64,000 bases of DNA. It comes from Henriciella sp045287255 (GTDB lineage Bacteria > Pseudomonadota > Alphaproteobacteria > Caulobacterales > Hyphomonadaceae). Numbering within the stretch: the stretch's first letter is position 1; each line of letters opens with the position of its first letter. Below, in pieces: positions 42,346-51,340 of the stretch. Both the position numbers and the translations under genes were made by a program. The notes under the pieces are model-generated. The model did no database searches and was not told the origin of the DNA. It saw only the letters and a program-made list of their open reading frames with translations. The stretch spans positions 1,612,001-1,676,000 of the forward strand of contig NZ_CP137142.1 in NCBI RefSeq assembly GCF_045287255.1, given 5' to 3'.

Positions 42346-43197
42346 TCACCTTACCATGCCTTTGGCCCAGTCTCGAAGAGCCTCATCCTTGAGATTCTCA
42401 ATTACCGCCTCAAGCCGCGCGTACAAATGCCCAGCCTTTCCGGGCAACTGCACCCCCTTGCCACGCAGGCGTAAAGTCGCCCCGGTATTCGAGCCTTCAG
42501 GCACTTTAAGAGTCACAGAACCCGCAGGAGTCGTGACCTCAACACTGCCGCCGAGCACCATGGTTTGCAGGGGAACGCCGACCGCCATACGCAAGTCTGC
42601 CCCATCACGGGTCCAGACTTTGCTATCACGCACAACAATTTCAAGCAGAGCATCACCGGGTGGTCCACCATAGGCCGAACGCTGCCCCTGACTTTTCAGG
42701 CGTAGCGTTTTGCCTGTTTCAATCCCGGCTGGAATCGCAACCGTGAGCGTGCGGCCATCCGCCATGGTCATATCGCGCTTTGCGCCGAGCACCGCATCCT
42801 CAAAGGCGATTTCAACGCGATACCGCAGATCAGCCCCTTTGCGCGGCCCTGGACGACGGCGCCCCCCGCCAAACATGCCTGACAGAATATCTTCGAACGG
42901 ATCCCCCTGAAAGCCGCCCGCGCCACTATGGTGCCCTCCACCAAAGCCACCTCCGGCACCGGCGAATCCTCTGGGATTACCCTCTGCATCGATTTCGCCA
43001 CGGTCAAACTGTTTGCGCTTGGCCTCATCGCCGATGATCTCGAACGCTGATGAAACGGCCTTGAACTCATTGGCCTTGGCCTCGTCATTAGGGTGCAGGT
43101 CAGGATGAAGCTCTTTGGCCTTGCGGCGATAGGCGCGGCGAATTTCATCACTGCTCGCACTCTTGCTCACACCAAGAATCTTATACGGGTCGCGCAC
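42346..43197 (-). CDS. DnaJ-like co-chaperone (type II, CbpA-like)
   Basis: This 283-aa J-domain protein starts MRDPYKILGVSKSASSDEIRRAY, with the essential HPD motif in ELHPDLHPN near residue 34. A Gly/Phe-rich linker (AGAGGGFGGGHHSGAGG) follows, then a C-terminal substrate domain (LRYRVEIAFEDAVLGAKRDM through LRLRGKGVQLPG). The Cys-rich zinc domain of DnaJ is absent, so it is type II. It would stimulate DnaK ATPase in the cytoplasm. It is monocistronic, just beyond the gp15 end of the GTA cluster. Confidence 0.92.
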   Translation of the reverse strand: MRDPYKILGVSKSASSDEIRRAYRRKAKELHPDLHPNDEAKANEFKAVSSAFEIIGDEAKRKQFDRGEIDAEGNPRGFAGAGGGFGGGHHSGAGGFQGDPFEDILSGMFGGGRRRPGPRKGADLRYRVEIAFEDAVLGAKRDMTMADGRTLTVAIPAGIETGKTLRLKSQGQRSAYGGPPGDALLEIVVRDSKVWTRDGADLRMAVGVPLQTMVLGGSVEVTTPAGSVTLKVPEGSNTGATLRLRGKGVQLPGKAGHLYARLEAVIENLKDEALRDWAKGMVR

Positions 43198-43233
43198 AGG
43201 TCAAGCCATCCAAAATCTACAATTGAGACAGAC

Positions 43234-46200
43234 TTAGGGAGCATTCAGGGAAATGGAAACCCATGGACCAATACGACCATCAGCACCGCGCTGTGCAATA
43301 CGAACTCCGTTTGCACCATTCTGGATAGGAATATGTGCCTGCTGCGTTTCAGAAGCTTGCAGGATAGTATCACCATCAAGCCACTCAATCAGGTAATTCC
43401 CCGTATTAACGGCGTCTGGCAGCAGCCAGTTATCAGACACATCCCGACCACGCCGCGTCCAGCTGATCTTATTCCTGTCACGTCTGACATGCGCGACAGG
43501 AAGCGGCAGGTTGCCACGCGCCTCATAGGTAAAGACAAATGGGGCCGCATCATTTGCCCGCCAGGTCAGATTGAGGCCAACCTCCTGATCTTCGAGTACC
43601 ACCTGCTGCAGCCTTGAATCTGCGAGCACGACTCGTGCACCAGGCATGGCCACTAGCGACCTTGTTCCGGACTGTCCGCGTAGCAAATCAGACAACCGCC
43701 AGACATTCTCACCTATGAGCTCTGCATGACTAAAAGCGATCAGCTCCCACCGATCATGTCCTTCGACAAACATCCGGTTTGCCCCGGCCAGAGCAGCTAA
43801 GCGTGTCACAGACGATAAATCAGCGCCGGGTACCTCAACGACAAGGTCGTTGGCTTTATCCCAACGCCCGATAGGTCCTCCCTGTAAAGGTGCCACGAGC
43901 TGACCCATTGCAATTGGCGCATCAAATACCGCCCGTTCAGAAAGGTTCGAAACATCAGGTCCTGCAAATACTCGGATTCGCCGCCCCCATGGCCGTGCCG
44001 TAACCCCAACAAATGGCCCTTCCCCGGGCACGGCATCAATCACAACCATTTCCGGTTCGGCGCGTACTTGAGCCGACTCTCCACCACTGGGAGGCTCAAC
44101 GGCTCTCAAAATATCTCCCCCACGCATAGGTACGAACCCAACATCTCGGCGTAATCCGACATCGCGAACCGTATCTATGGACCAGACAACACCATCAATC
44201 TGCAGGCGATCGCCCGGCTCACACTTAAGCCCAGCAGGCCCCAGAGAGACTTGCCCGTTTTCGGAGAGGAGAGCTTCACTCAGCAATCGTCCGGCGAGGT
44301 CACGCGCGCGGGCACCCCCCAGCACCACCGGCAAACTCAGCCGGATGGTATAATCACGGTCGCCTTTATCCGAACGTGCCTCTGCCGTACTCGCATCATA
44401 GCCGCCTTCGCCATTGATATAGGTCACAACCAGACGACCGGGTCGTTTATCCAAAAGCTGGCGCTCGAACTGTAAGCTACCTTCAACGACCTCCGACAGA
44501 TCAAGTATTTGCAGGCGCGTTCGGCCTTGTCGAAACGTCAGAATGCCATCGCGTTCAATTGCTTGAATAGCAAATGCTGCCTCCAGCGGCGCCAACGCGG
44601 TCCGTAGATCACTCACCCCTTCCAAAGCATAACCATCGACAAATCCTGCAAGTGCAGACGTATCGACGGAAACCCCAGCTCGGCGCGCAAGGTCCTCAAC
44701 AATCTCGTCCAATGAGATCAGACCCGTTCGCCCATTGAGCCAGTGTCCATACTGCCAGTTTGGTCCATCGCTCCAGATCGGTGTTAGATTTGGCCAATAC
44801 GGAAACGGGCGCCCGTCCCAAGCCCAGACCAAGGCTTGCTCCACACAGCCCTGCGCCTGCCAAAACCCAAGCGCGGCTTCCAAGGCACGTCTTTGATAGA
44901 GATCATCGCGCTGACCATGCGAATACGGCGGAAAGGCACTCTCGCTGCTCTTGGGATCGTAAAAGACATTCGGACCATTGCCACCGCGATCAACAGCCGG
45001 AAACCCGATCTCAATCAGACGTACGGGCTTGGAGGCTGGCACCCATGCGGTAGAGACCGGTGCTCGCGCGCCATCCGGGCGCTCAAAATGAGCATTCTGC
45101 CACCACCCGATCAAGTCCTTGGGGCGAAACACCCAATGCTCGCCATATCCGGTATCGATAATCGGCGTGCGGACCTGATTATCACGGTCGGACGTATTGG
45201 CATAATACCAGTCATAGCCTTCCCCACCAGCCATGTTTGCCACGAGATAGGCGGCATCATCCGCGTCCTGATAGCCAGCGATTGCGTCGAGATGACCATC
45301 ACCATCCCGCCAGTCTCCGGCTGGCGGATACCAATCTACCCCAACAAAATCGATATGCGGAGAAGCCCACAACGCGTCCAGTGGAAACAGGACATCACTA
45401 CTGCCATCTTGGGGGACATAAGCGCCATACTCGGTCCAGTCCGCCGCATAGGAGATTTTGACCGCCGGGCCGACAATCTCGCGCACTTCCTGTGCGAGAT
45501 CGACCAAAGCCTCAACGAAAGGAAACCGCCCCTGATTGTCCCGCACACGCGTCAGGCCAACAAGCTCTGATCCCAGCAGGAACGACTCAATCGGTGTGCC
45601 TTGCTCGGCAGCACGCTGCGCAAGACGGGCATGGTGCAGAATAAAATGACGAAACCCAAACCCGCCATCAAGGCCAACCAGAGCTTCAATCTCCGCTCTG
45701 GCTGCGCTCGTACCGTCTGCTTCGGCAGTGATCCGTCCCCGCCATGGAAACCCTGCGCTATCCATCAGGATGAAAGGTGACAGGGTCACAGCAATGCCCG
45801 CCGCGTGCAGCGCCGCGATCCCTTCTAGGACACAGGTATCGGCAGGTGTCCCACCGTAGACGGCATTACCATTCTCATCTTTTGAGATCAGGTGCGCCGC
45901 GCCGCGTACAATACCATCAACCTGCCAGGCATAGGGCACAGTCCCGCGCTCATAGGTTTCCACACCCGGTTTGAGCTGACACACACCTGCCCGTGTATCC
46001 GTGCCGAACCAAGCGACCGTAAGGGCCGCTGTAGAGACCCTTGGCAGGTCTGCTTTGAGCTGATCAACTGAGACAGAGAAATCACTGCGTCCATCGCCAT
46101 TATTCATATTCAGCGCGCGCTCAATTCCTGGAAAGCGCCGCTCGCGCACAACCTGCGTGCCATAAACAAACTCACCTGAGGCGGGAATAATGTTCACGCC

Positions 46201-46848
46201 GCGAACCACATCCCGCAGCGTGGACACATGGCCCTCCCCGGCCCGAACTACTTCAAAAGACAGTTGCGGCAGGCGATTGCCAAACGCTTCCAATGGCAAA
46301 TCTTCAAATACGATATAGGCGACCCCGCGATAGGCCGGGGCTTGCCCGCTACCCTCAATTGCCTCAATGAGCGGATCCGGCACCTGATCCTCATGCCCCT
46401 GATAGAGACGCCAGGTGACATCATTCAAAGCCAATGGCTCATTATTCGCCCAAATACGATCAACCCGCGTAATCGGACCTTCGCAGAGCGCTACGGCAAA
46501 GCTCACCGTATAGGAATACTCAGTATATCTTGGTCCACCCTTGCCGCCGCTGCGTTCCTCACGTTTCTCTCGAAACCGCGAGGCCCAGATCACTTGCCCA
46601 CCAACGCGGTAGCGCCCGTAAACTGTTGGCAGCCCAGCTCCTTCCCGGCTTTCCATCACATGCAGGGATTTCACGCGCGGACCTTCAAGCGGCGGGGCTA
46701 AGGAGGCATCAATTGCGCGCCCGGCCAGTGAACCCGCGAACCGACCTATTGCTGCCCCTGAAATCGTCTGACCGAGAATGCTCAGCCCATTAGGCAAGAG
46801 CGTAGAGCCTAAGGCGGCCCCAGCTTGTGTCAGCGCAATTTCTGCCAT
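43234..46848 (-). CDS. GTA host-specificity/tail fiber megatron protein (gp15)
   Basis: This 1204-aa protein corresponds to RcGTA gp15, the large tail-tip protein. The N-terminus has a Gly/Ala-rich membrane-like segment (AALGSTLLPNGLSILGQTI) and a hub-like domain (VYGRYRVGGQVIWASRFRE). The middle resembles the GTA TIM-barrel glycosidase-like domain (FILMDSAGFPWRGRI, VDWYPPAGDWRDGDG, LIEIGFPAVDRGGN). The C-terminal part is the phage tail 3 / Rcc01698-like module (VVTYINGEGGYDAST onward). It is complete, with no frameshift. It is the last gene of the cluster, separated from gp14 by an inserted DM13 gene and its terminator. Confidence 0.95.
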   Translation of the reverse strand: MAEIALTQAGAALGSTLLPNGLSILGQTISGAAIGRFAGSLAGRAIDASLAPPLEGPRVKSLHVMESREGAGLPTVYGRYRVGGQVIWASRFREKREERSGGKGGPRYTEYSYTVSFAVALCEGPITRVDRIWANNEPLALNDVTWRLYQGHEDQVPDPLIEAIEGSGQAPAYRGVAYIVFEDLPLEAFGNRLPQLSFEVVRAGEGHVSTLRDVVRGVNIIPASGEFVYGTQVVRERRFPGIERALNMNNGDGRSDFSVSVDQLKADLPRVSTAALTVAWFGTDTRAGVCQLKPGVETYERGTVPYAWQVDGIVRGAAHLISKDENGNAVYGGTPADTCVLEGIAALHAAGIAVTLSPFILMDSAGFPWRGRITAEADGTSAARAEIEALVGLDGGFGFRHFILHHARLAQRAAEQGTPIESFLLGSELVGLTRVRDNQGRFPFVEALVDLAQEVREIVGPAVKISYAADWTEYGAYVPQDGSSDVLFPLDALWASPHIDFVGVDWYPPAGDWRDGDGHLDAIAGYQDADDAAYLVANMAGGEGYDWYYANTSDRDNQVRTPIIDTGYGEHWVFRPKDLIGWWQNAHFERPDGARAPVSTAWVPASKPVRLIEIGFPAVDRGGNGPNVFYDPKSSESAFPPYSHGQRDDLYQRRALEAALGFWQAQGCVEQALVWAWDGRPFPYWPNLTPIWSDGPNWQYGHWLNGRTGLISLDEIVEDLARRAGVSVDTSALAGFVDGYALEGVSDLRTALAPLEAAFAIQAIERDGILTFRQGRTRLQILDLSEVVEGSLQFERQLLDKRPGRLVVTYINGEGGYDASTAEARSDKGDRDYTIRLSLPVVLGGARARDLAGRLLSEALLSENGQVSLGPAGLKCEPGDRLQIDGVVWSIDTVRDVGLRRDVGFVPMRGGDILRAVEPPSGGESAQVRAEPEMVVIDAVPGEGPFVGVTARPWGRRIRVFAGPDVSNLSERAVFDAPIAMGQLVAPLQGGPIGRWDKANDLVVEVPGADLSSVTRLAALAGANRMFVEGHDRWELIAFSHAELIGENVWRLSDLLRGQSGTRSLVAMPGARVVLADSRLQQVVLEDQEVGLNLTWRANDAAPFVFTYEARGNLPLPVAHVRRDRNKISWTRRGRDVSDNWLLPDAVNTGNYLIEWLDGDTILQASETQQAHIPIQNGANGVRIAQRGADGRIGPWVSISLNAP

Positions 46849-46860
46849 GTTTACCCCCCA

Positions 46861-46893
46861 AAAGAAAACCGGCCACCCAAAGGGTGACCGGCT
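46861..46893 (-). terminator. Intrinsic terminator after the DM13 gene, just before gp15
   Basis: On the minus strand CCGGTCACCC pairs with GGGTGGCCGG around TTT, followed by a T-rich tract (TTTTCTTTT). It ends only about 12 bases before the gp15 start codon, so gp15 transcription from upstream must pass through it. Confidence 0.85.
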
Positions 46894-46925
46894 ATCAAAA
46901 AGTTACAAAATCTAAGTATTAAGGA

Positions 46926-47375
46926 CTAAAGGTTGCTACCGCCCCAAAGCACTGAGTAAGCCTCGCAGTGAACCAGAACGCTGCCATAATCAGCAAGGTT
47001 CACACCAGCAGGGACCTCATATTCCTGAACACCTTTGGTTGATTTCAACTTACCAATATTCAAAGCGCCTTCTGTGGCATTCTTACCTGTCGCGGCCGAA
47101 ACACTTTTCGGGGACAGAAAGATTTTCAGGTCTGGGCCGTTCGCCGCACGAAAGTCATCGCTGAACACGATGAACGTCTTGGCCCCACGCTGAACCACTT
47201 CATAGCTGCCTTTCAGTTTCTTGGACTTCTTCACAAAGTCACCACCGGGCAAGTCTTGAACCCGTTCGATAGAAACAGGCTGAACCGGGGCGGCTTGCGC
47301 AAAGCTCGGTGCACAAACACCAGCCCCCGCCAGAGCGACGAGAATCGCAGCGGTTGCAGATTTATAGTAAGACAT
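46926..47375 (-). CDS. Exported DM13-domain protein inserted in the GTA cluster
   Basis: This 149-aa protein starts MSYYKSATAAILVALAGAGV with a Sec signal peptide (cleavage near SFAQ). The remainder fits a DM13 domain (LKGSYEVVQRGAKTFIVFSDDFRAANGPDLKIFLSP ... VHCEAYSVLWGGSNL), thought to be an extracytoplasmic electron-transfer or cytochrome-like module with a conserved Cys near the end. It is not a GTA component in described clusters. It sits between gp14 and gp15 on the same strand, with its own upstream gap of 91 bases and a strong terminator, and so looks like an independent cargo gene. Confidence 0.85.
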   Translation of the reverse strand: MSYYKSATAAILVALAGAGVCAPSFAQAAPVQPVSIERVQDLPGGDFVKKSKKLKGSYEVVQRGAKTFIVFSDDFRAANGPDLKIFLSPKSVSAATGKNATEGALNIGKLKSTKGVQEYEVPAGVNLADYGSVLVHCEAYSVLWGGSNL

Positions 47376-47466
47376 TTGGGATCTCCTGACAGTAAAATTC
47401 GGCTCGCCAACACTTGGCGCAAGCCTCACCTATGAAATCCCTCAAACAAATGCCAATCACCTGTCT

Positions 47467-47916
47467 TCACGCTGCCGTGTCAGCCCTGTGAGCTGCCGTT
47501 TCCGGAAACGCAAAAGCGGCCGCAATACGCCGCTGCCACCATGGGACAAGCCGGGTCTCACAGACGCTACGGCCCCAGTAAGCATGAATGATCCGACCCG
47601 GTCCGGAAACAATCGCGCAATGCTTGGCTGGCATGCCCAGCCCCATTCGGAACAGCAAAACATCGCCCGCCACTGCCTGCCCCGGCGCAATCTCAACCAT
47701 ATGCCGCTGCGCTGTTTCCAGCAAAGTTTCCTGCCCCAACGCCTCGGCCCAGTCCGGTGAGTATGGTGGCGGGTGTTCCGGTTCCGGCCCGATCACTTCG
47801 CGCCAGACCCCGCGCAACAAGCCCAGACAATCTGTCCCCACACCTTTGCGGCTCGCCTGATGACGATACGGCGTCCCAATCCAGCCCCGCGCAGCCTTGA
47901 CAATATCCTCCCGCAT
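47467..47916 (-). CDS. GTA NlpC/P60-family peptidase (gp14)
   Basis: This 149-aa protein matches RcGTA gp14, a cell-wall peptidase at the tail tip that helps penetrate peptidoglycan. The catalytic Cys lies in GTDCLGLLRGVWRE (about residue 31) and the His in PAKHCAIVSGP, with a third polar residue near IIHAYWGRS. The start shares one base with the gp13 stop (47916), so translation is coupled. Length and order match the family. Confidence 0.93.
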   Translation of the reverse strand: MREDIVKAARGWIGTPYRHQASRKGVGTDCLGLLRGVWREVIGPEPEHPPPYSPDWAEALGQETLLETAQRHMVEIAPGQAVAGDVLLFRMGLGMPAKHCAIVSGPGRIIHAYWGRSVCETRLVPWWQRRIAAAFAFPETAAHRADTAA

Positions 47917-48560
47917 TATCGCTTCCCCCCATCATTACGATCTGCGGCGGGGCCTGAGAGCACGAAATCGGTTCCTGGCATGTGCGGAAAGCCGCGGAAG
48001 TTTTCCGTGTTCGCAAACACATCCCGGCACATTTCAAATCGCTTGTCACAGGTCCGCCCCAGCGCTGCGATTCCACAGCGCTCATCCCCCAGCACCGCAT
48101 CACACTGGCGCTGCAGAACTCTTCCCACCGGGCGCTCCAAATCCGCCTTCAGGGAGACAAGCTCAGCTTCAAACCCGCCATGCGCCCCATGCGACAGCTC
48201 ACTTAAATAACCCGACCAGACTGAAACGCCGCCCAGCTCTGGCGCAGTCCAATCGACGCGGAACACATCTACGCGCGCGCCATCCCAAAGCCCTGCAGAT
48301 AAGTCTTCTTCGGTAATCGCTTCACTCGACAGAACGCCACCCGCTGCCCCGCGCCCGGGCTTTAGATCCGCGCTTTGCGTGAACTTACCCGCCTCTACTG
48401 CCGCGCCCGGCGAATAGGAAACCCCCGCCATCTCCAGCGCCTGATCGTGATCGCTTACCCCAATCACCAGCCCATCGCGGCGGGTTAACCTCCAGCACAA
48501 GCATAGCGTTGGTGTCTCTGACGCTAAACGCGCAGAGAGTTCTTCTGATATCTGTTTCAT
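47916..48560 (-). CDS. GTA tail hub protein gp13 (DUF2163)
   Basis: This 214-aa protein matches DUF2163 proteins of GTAs and lambda-like baseplates (gp13). It has LCLCWRLTRRDGLVIGVSDHD near residue 20, VDVFRVDWTAPELGGVSVWSGYLSEL in the centre and a Cys-containing C-terminus (QRQCDAVLGDERCGIAALGRTCDKRFEMC). The several cysteines near the end are typical; in related proteins they may bind an iron-sulfur cluster. It lies between gp12 (4-base gap) and gp14 (1-base overlap). Confidence 0.92.
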   Translation of the reverse strand: MKQISEELSARLASETPTLCLCWRLTRRDGLVIGVSDHDQALEMAGVSYSPGAAVEAGKFTQSADLKPGRGAAGGVLSSEAITEEDLSAGLWDGARVDVFRVDWTAPELGGVSVWSGYLSELSHGAHGGFEAELVSLKADLERPVGRVLQRQCDAVLGDERCGIAALGRTCDKRFEMCRDVFANTENFRGFPHMPGTDFVLSGPAADRNDGGKR

Positions 48561-48564
48561 GATT

Positions 48565-49173
48565 TCAGACCACTTCTACAAGACCGATACGTGTTGCGCG
48601 GCCTGTCCCCATGGCCTCGACAACGCCTTCAAAGCGCTCATTCTCGAACCGCACGACACAATCAAACTCGAACCCGGCTGAAACGGCAACACCGACCGCG
48701 GGCGGGACATCAAACACAATCTCATGCTCCTCTACCTGCCAGCCGCTCACCACCGTCACAAAATCAAGCGCGACCTGAACACTACTCTCAACCGGCTGGC
48801 GAATGCTCCGCCACACATCACCATAGGCCTTGCGCAGCGCGAACCGGGTCTGCACTCCATCACCAAGCCCTAAAACCTGATCCAGAGCGCTTACGTCCAC
48901 ACCAGGGCGCGCACTCGAATGATCCAACGGGTCGCGAAACCGAAATGCCTTAAGCGGCCCCTGACGCGCTTCGAAGAAGGCCATGATCTCATATAATCGG
49001 TCCAGCGTATCGACTGCTCCACTCACATCCCATCGCCGCCGCGAGCCTGCCCAGCTACTCCCGCGAACCTCTCGTCCGCTCGCCAGTTTCAAAACCTCAA
49101 CTAGGCGCTCCGGACCACCGCGCGCACCCTGCGCCAGTACAAGCGGAAAGCGGACATCATCAAAATTCTGCAC
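48565..49173 (-). CDS. GTA distal tail protein gp12 (DUF2460)
   Basis: This 202-aa protein matches DUF2460, the distal tail protein that joins the tail tube to the baseplate hub in RcGTA (gp12). The N-terminal FDDVRFPLVLAQGARGGPER and the GPLKAFRFRDPLDHSS signature in the middle are diagnostic. Its start shares one base with the stop of the preceding 82-codon gene. In a typical cluster the tape-measure gene gp11 would precede it. Confidence 0.93.
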   Translation of the reverse strand: MQNFDDVRFPLVLAQGARGGPERLVEVLKLASGREVRGSSWAGSRRRWDVSGAVDTLDRLYEIMAFFEARQGPLKAFRFRDPLDHSSARPGVDVSALDQVLGLGDGVQTRFALRKAYGDVWRSIRQPVESSVQVALDFVTVVSGWQVEEHEIVFDVPPAVGVAVSAGFEFDCVVRFENERFEGVVEAMGTGRATRIGLVEVV

Positions 49174-49421
49174 TAGAAAAACCTCCCACCCCGCGCTGTT
49201 GCCGCTGCAATCAGTTCAGACAAATCCCCAGATGCCCCAACCGCCCCGCGCGCGCTCGCGGCCAGTTCAATCCCGGTCTGAAGTTGCAGGATTTGCGCAT
49301 TGATCCCGGTGATCTCTTTCAGGAGCAGCTCAATCAAGCGCTCGATTTGTTCGTCCAGAACTTCACGCAAAACATCTTGTAGAACCTCATTCACTACGGT
49401 TCTTGGGTCATCCCCCTGCAT
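49173..49421 (-). CDS. 82-aa amphipathic helical protein in place of GTA tail-tube/tape-measure genes
   Basis: This 82-aa protein has a long amphipathic helix with regularly spaced Leu/Ile/Val (VVNEVLQDVLREVLDEQIER, LIELLLKEITGINAQILQLQ; residues about 8-48), then an Ala/Gly-rich part ending ARGGRFF. I recognise no family. It occupies the exact site where gp9, gp10 and gp11 normally lie. It overlaps gp8 by 14 bases and gp12 by one base, so it is firmly embedded in the translational chain. It could be a minimal tape measure or an adaptor that joins gp8 directly to gp12. A decayed gp11 remnant is less likely given the clean junctions. Confidence 0.7.
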   Translation of the reverse strand: MQGDDPRTVVNEVLQDVLREVLDEQIERLIELLLKEITGINAQILQLQTGIELAASARGAVGASGDLSELIAAATARGGRFF

Positions 49422-49857
49422 GGAGCACCTCCGTGATCAGTTTGACCCGCAACACGCCGCGATAAGCCCGTCGATCGCGCGTGCGCATGACATCGCTATA
49501 GGTCACCATGGCCGTCACGATCCTTTGGCCGGGCACGCTCTCGTCCGACCAATCCGTTGCCTCAATCGCGGCGCGCAAAGCGCCCAGAATACCTTTCGCT
49601 TCCGAAAGACCGCTATGGCGTGACAGGCTCACAAATTGCAGAACATGCTCATGCCTGGGCGGGCTGACCGCATCACCGGGCCGAACCTCATGACGCTCTA
49701 GCCGCACATAGGGAAAGGCTTCCACCCGCGTTTCGCCATCCACCACGCGTGCCGGATCGCCCAAAGCCTCGCGCACCGCCAATCCATCCCGCAACACCCG
49801 CAAGACCGTTTCAGCGATCACCGCTTCAGCGCTGGCAACAAATCCATCAAAACTCAT
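49408..49857 (-). CDS. GTA tail terminator gp8 (DUF3168)
   Basis: This 149-aa protein matches DUF3168, the family of RcGTA gp8, which caps the tail tube at the head side. Typical segments are VEAFPYVRLERHEVRPGDA, HEHVLQFVSLSRHSGLSEAKGILGALRAAIE and YRGVLRVKLITEV. The start overlaps the gp6 stop by 4 bases. In standard clusters gp7 (stopper) would lie between them and is missing. The gene is intact. Confidence 0.9.
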   Translation of the reverse strand: MSFDGFVASAEAVIAETVLRVLRDGLAVREALGDPARVVDGETRVEAFPYVRLERHEVRPGDAVSPPRHEHVLQFVSLSRHSGLSEAKGILGALRAAIEATDWSDESVPGQRIVTAMVTYSDVMRTRDRRAYRGVLRVKLITEVLHAGG

Positions 49858-50426
49858 AGTCTCACCCCCCGTCGGCTTTGCAGGATGGCCTCGGCTCGCT
49901 CAGGCAGCGGCCCTTCATCACGCACGCGACGCAGCGCCGTATCCCGCCGCTCATAGGTTTCCTGCAGGGTCAGCAGCACCGCCTCAATCAGGTCATCGGG
50001 CACGTCGCTCGCCAGGCCGAACCCGGCTTCAAACACGATCTCAACCTGCCCGCCCGGCGGGATGCCGGGCACCATGCTCCACGGGCGCAAGCTCAAGCGG
50101 CCACAATCCAAACGAAAACGGGCGGTCTCATCTGAAACCGCCCCGTTCTCATCGATTAGATTGACTGCCTGCAACGCCCTGACCGGTCCGACTGGCAAAC
50201 GCGCGCCACGTCCGTTCAAATCTGGCGGCCAGCGCGACCAGACCGCCTGCACAGTGCGCGTGATGAGGGCCAGTCCTCCCGCCTGCTCAACCCGCGCAGT
50301 GGCCTGTCCAATCAGGTCAGACACCAGTGCATCTTCCCCATCATGCCCAATCCGCAAAAACGCCTTCGCCTGCGACAGAGACACAGCCTCCCCCGCTGGC
50401 GGTGAAATCACCGTCAGGTTTGTCAT
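49854..50426 (-). CDS. GTA head-tail adaptor gp6
   Basis: This 190-aa protein matches the gp6-like head-tail connector (adaptor) family. It opens LTVISPPAGEAVSLSQAKAF, has an N-terminal helix set (FLRIGHDGEDALVSDLIGQA), a central beta region, and a C-terminal helix around PDDLIEAVLLTLQETYERR. It docks on the portal ring. It is separated from capsid by an AT-rich insert of about 1.4 kb; in RcGTA these two genes are adjacent. Confidence 0.92.
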   Translation of the reverse strand: MTNLTVISPPAGEAVSLSQAKAFLRIGHDGEDALVSDLIGQATARVEQAGGLALITRTVQAVWSRWPPDLNGRGARLPVGPVRALQAVNLIDENGAVSDETARFRLDCGRLSLRPWSMVPGIPPGGQVEIVFEAGFGLASDVPDDLIEAVLLTLQETYERRDTALRRVRDEGPLPERAEAILQSRRGVRL

Positions 50427-50536
50427 TTTGGTTTTCCTTGAATTTGTCTGAGCGTTCGATTCAGACTTCTATTTCAATTATTCGTATCCCTAGAAGCGAT
50501 CCGACAAAGTCCTGCGGGCCAGAGTACAACTTATTC

Positions 50537-51328
50537 TTATTCGATGGTACTGGGTAGGTCTTGTTCAAGGTCCGATAGCAACAGACGAAGTTTGTCTTTT
50601 GCCTCTTCGCATAATTTCTGAGAGCGTCCGGTATTGTTGTCGAATCCACCACACTCTTCTGATCCGTCGGCCCATGCGTGAGCCAAAAATTCTGCCTGCT
50701 CGAAGACCGCACTTCTATTGTTGCGTTCTCGGAGATACCGAATTCCTTTCAAAGCAACTTTCACATTTCTTATGTAAGCACCTCGGTGCCATAAGCGGAG
50801 GCTTTCCTCATCATAAGCCCCTCGCTGAATTTGGATGGACATGTGTTCGAGGAGATTTAGATAATTTACCACCCGCTGATACGCATCTTCTATATCAGCC
50901 AAATCTTCTGGCTGCTCAGCACCGTCACTAACTTTCTTCTGTTCCTCATACCGAGTTTTGAATAGTTCCTCGATTTTGTTGGTGCCATCACGCGATTGCT
51001 CTCTCAAAATTGCAAATTCACGCCTCGCTTTGAGGTATTCTGCATCTGTCTCCAATTTCATGATGAAATCGGCCGCAGCTAATCGTCTTTGAGCACTAGT
51101 GATTTGGTTATTCGCTAAAATCGATACATATACCGAGTTCAAAGCTGTTTTAAGTTGCGCATTAGCGATTCTTAATTGCCACCAAATCAGCCCTATAGTT
51201 GCTATGCCGATGGCTAGTGTGATCGCTAGAGGTAACCAGTCAGTCGGTACTCGTTCTACTGAAACACTAAGGCCATTCTCTAAAAGGGCCACAATGTCTT
51301 TTTGACTCTGATCGCTTGCACCAGTCAT
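50537..51328 (-). CDS. DUF4760-like membrane protein in an AT-rich insert
   Basis: This 263-aa protein has one transmembrane helix near residues 28-47 (WLPLAITLAIGIATIGLIWW), and the rest is a cytoplasmic helical domain. The C-terminal half (VVNYLNLLEHMSIQIQRGAY, then DEESLRLWHRGAYIRN) resembles DUF4760 proteins, which occur sporadically and often on mobile or defence islands; their function is unknown. GGGGG precedes the ATG. Codon use and base composition are clearly more AT-rich than neighbouring GTA genes, suggesting recent acquisition. It lies between capsid and gp6. Confidence 0.72.
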   Translation of the reverse strand: MTGASDQSQKDIVALLENGLSVSVERVPTDWLPLAITLAIGIATIGLIWWQLRIANAQLKTALNSVYVSILANNQITSAQRRLAAADFIMKLETDAEYLKARREFAILREQSRDGTNKIEELFKTRYEEQKKVSDGAEQPEDLADIEDAYQRVVNYLNLLEHMSIQIQRGAYDEESLRLWHRGAYIRNVKVALKGIRYLRERNNRSAVFEQAEFLAHAWADGSEECGGFDNNTGRSQKLCEEAKDKLRLLLSDLEQDLPSTIE

Positions 51329-51340
51329 ATTACCCCCAAT

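Noticed and set aside
49173..49421. Random remnant of a decayed tape-measure gene
   Set aside because: It remains possible, but start and stop overlap both neighbours precisely and the flanking genes are intact, so a maintained small gene is favoured.
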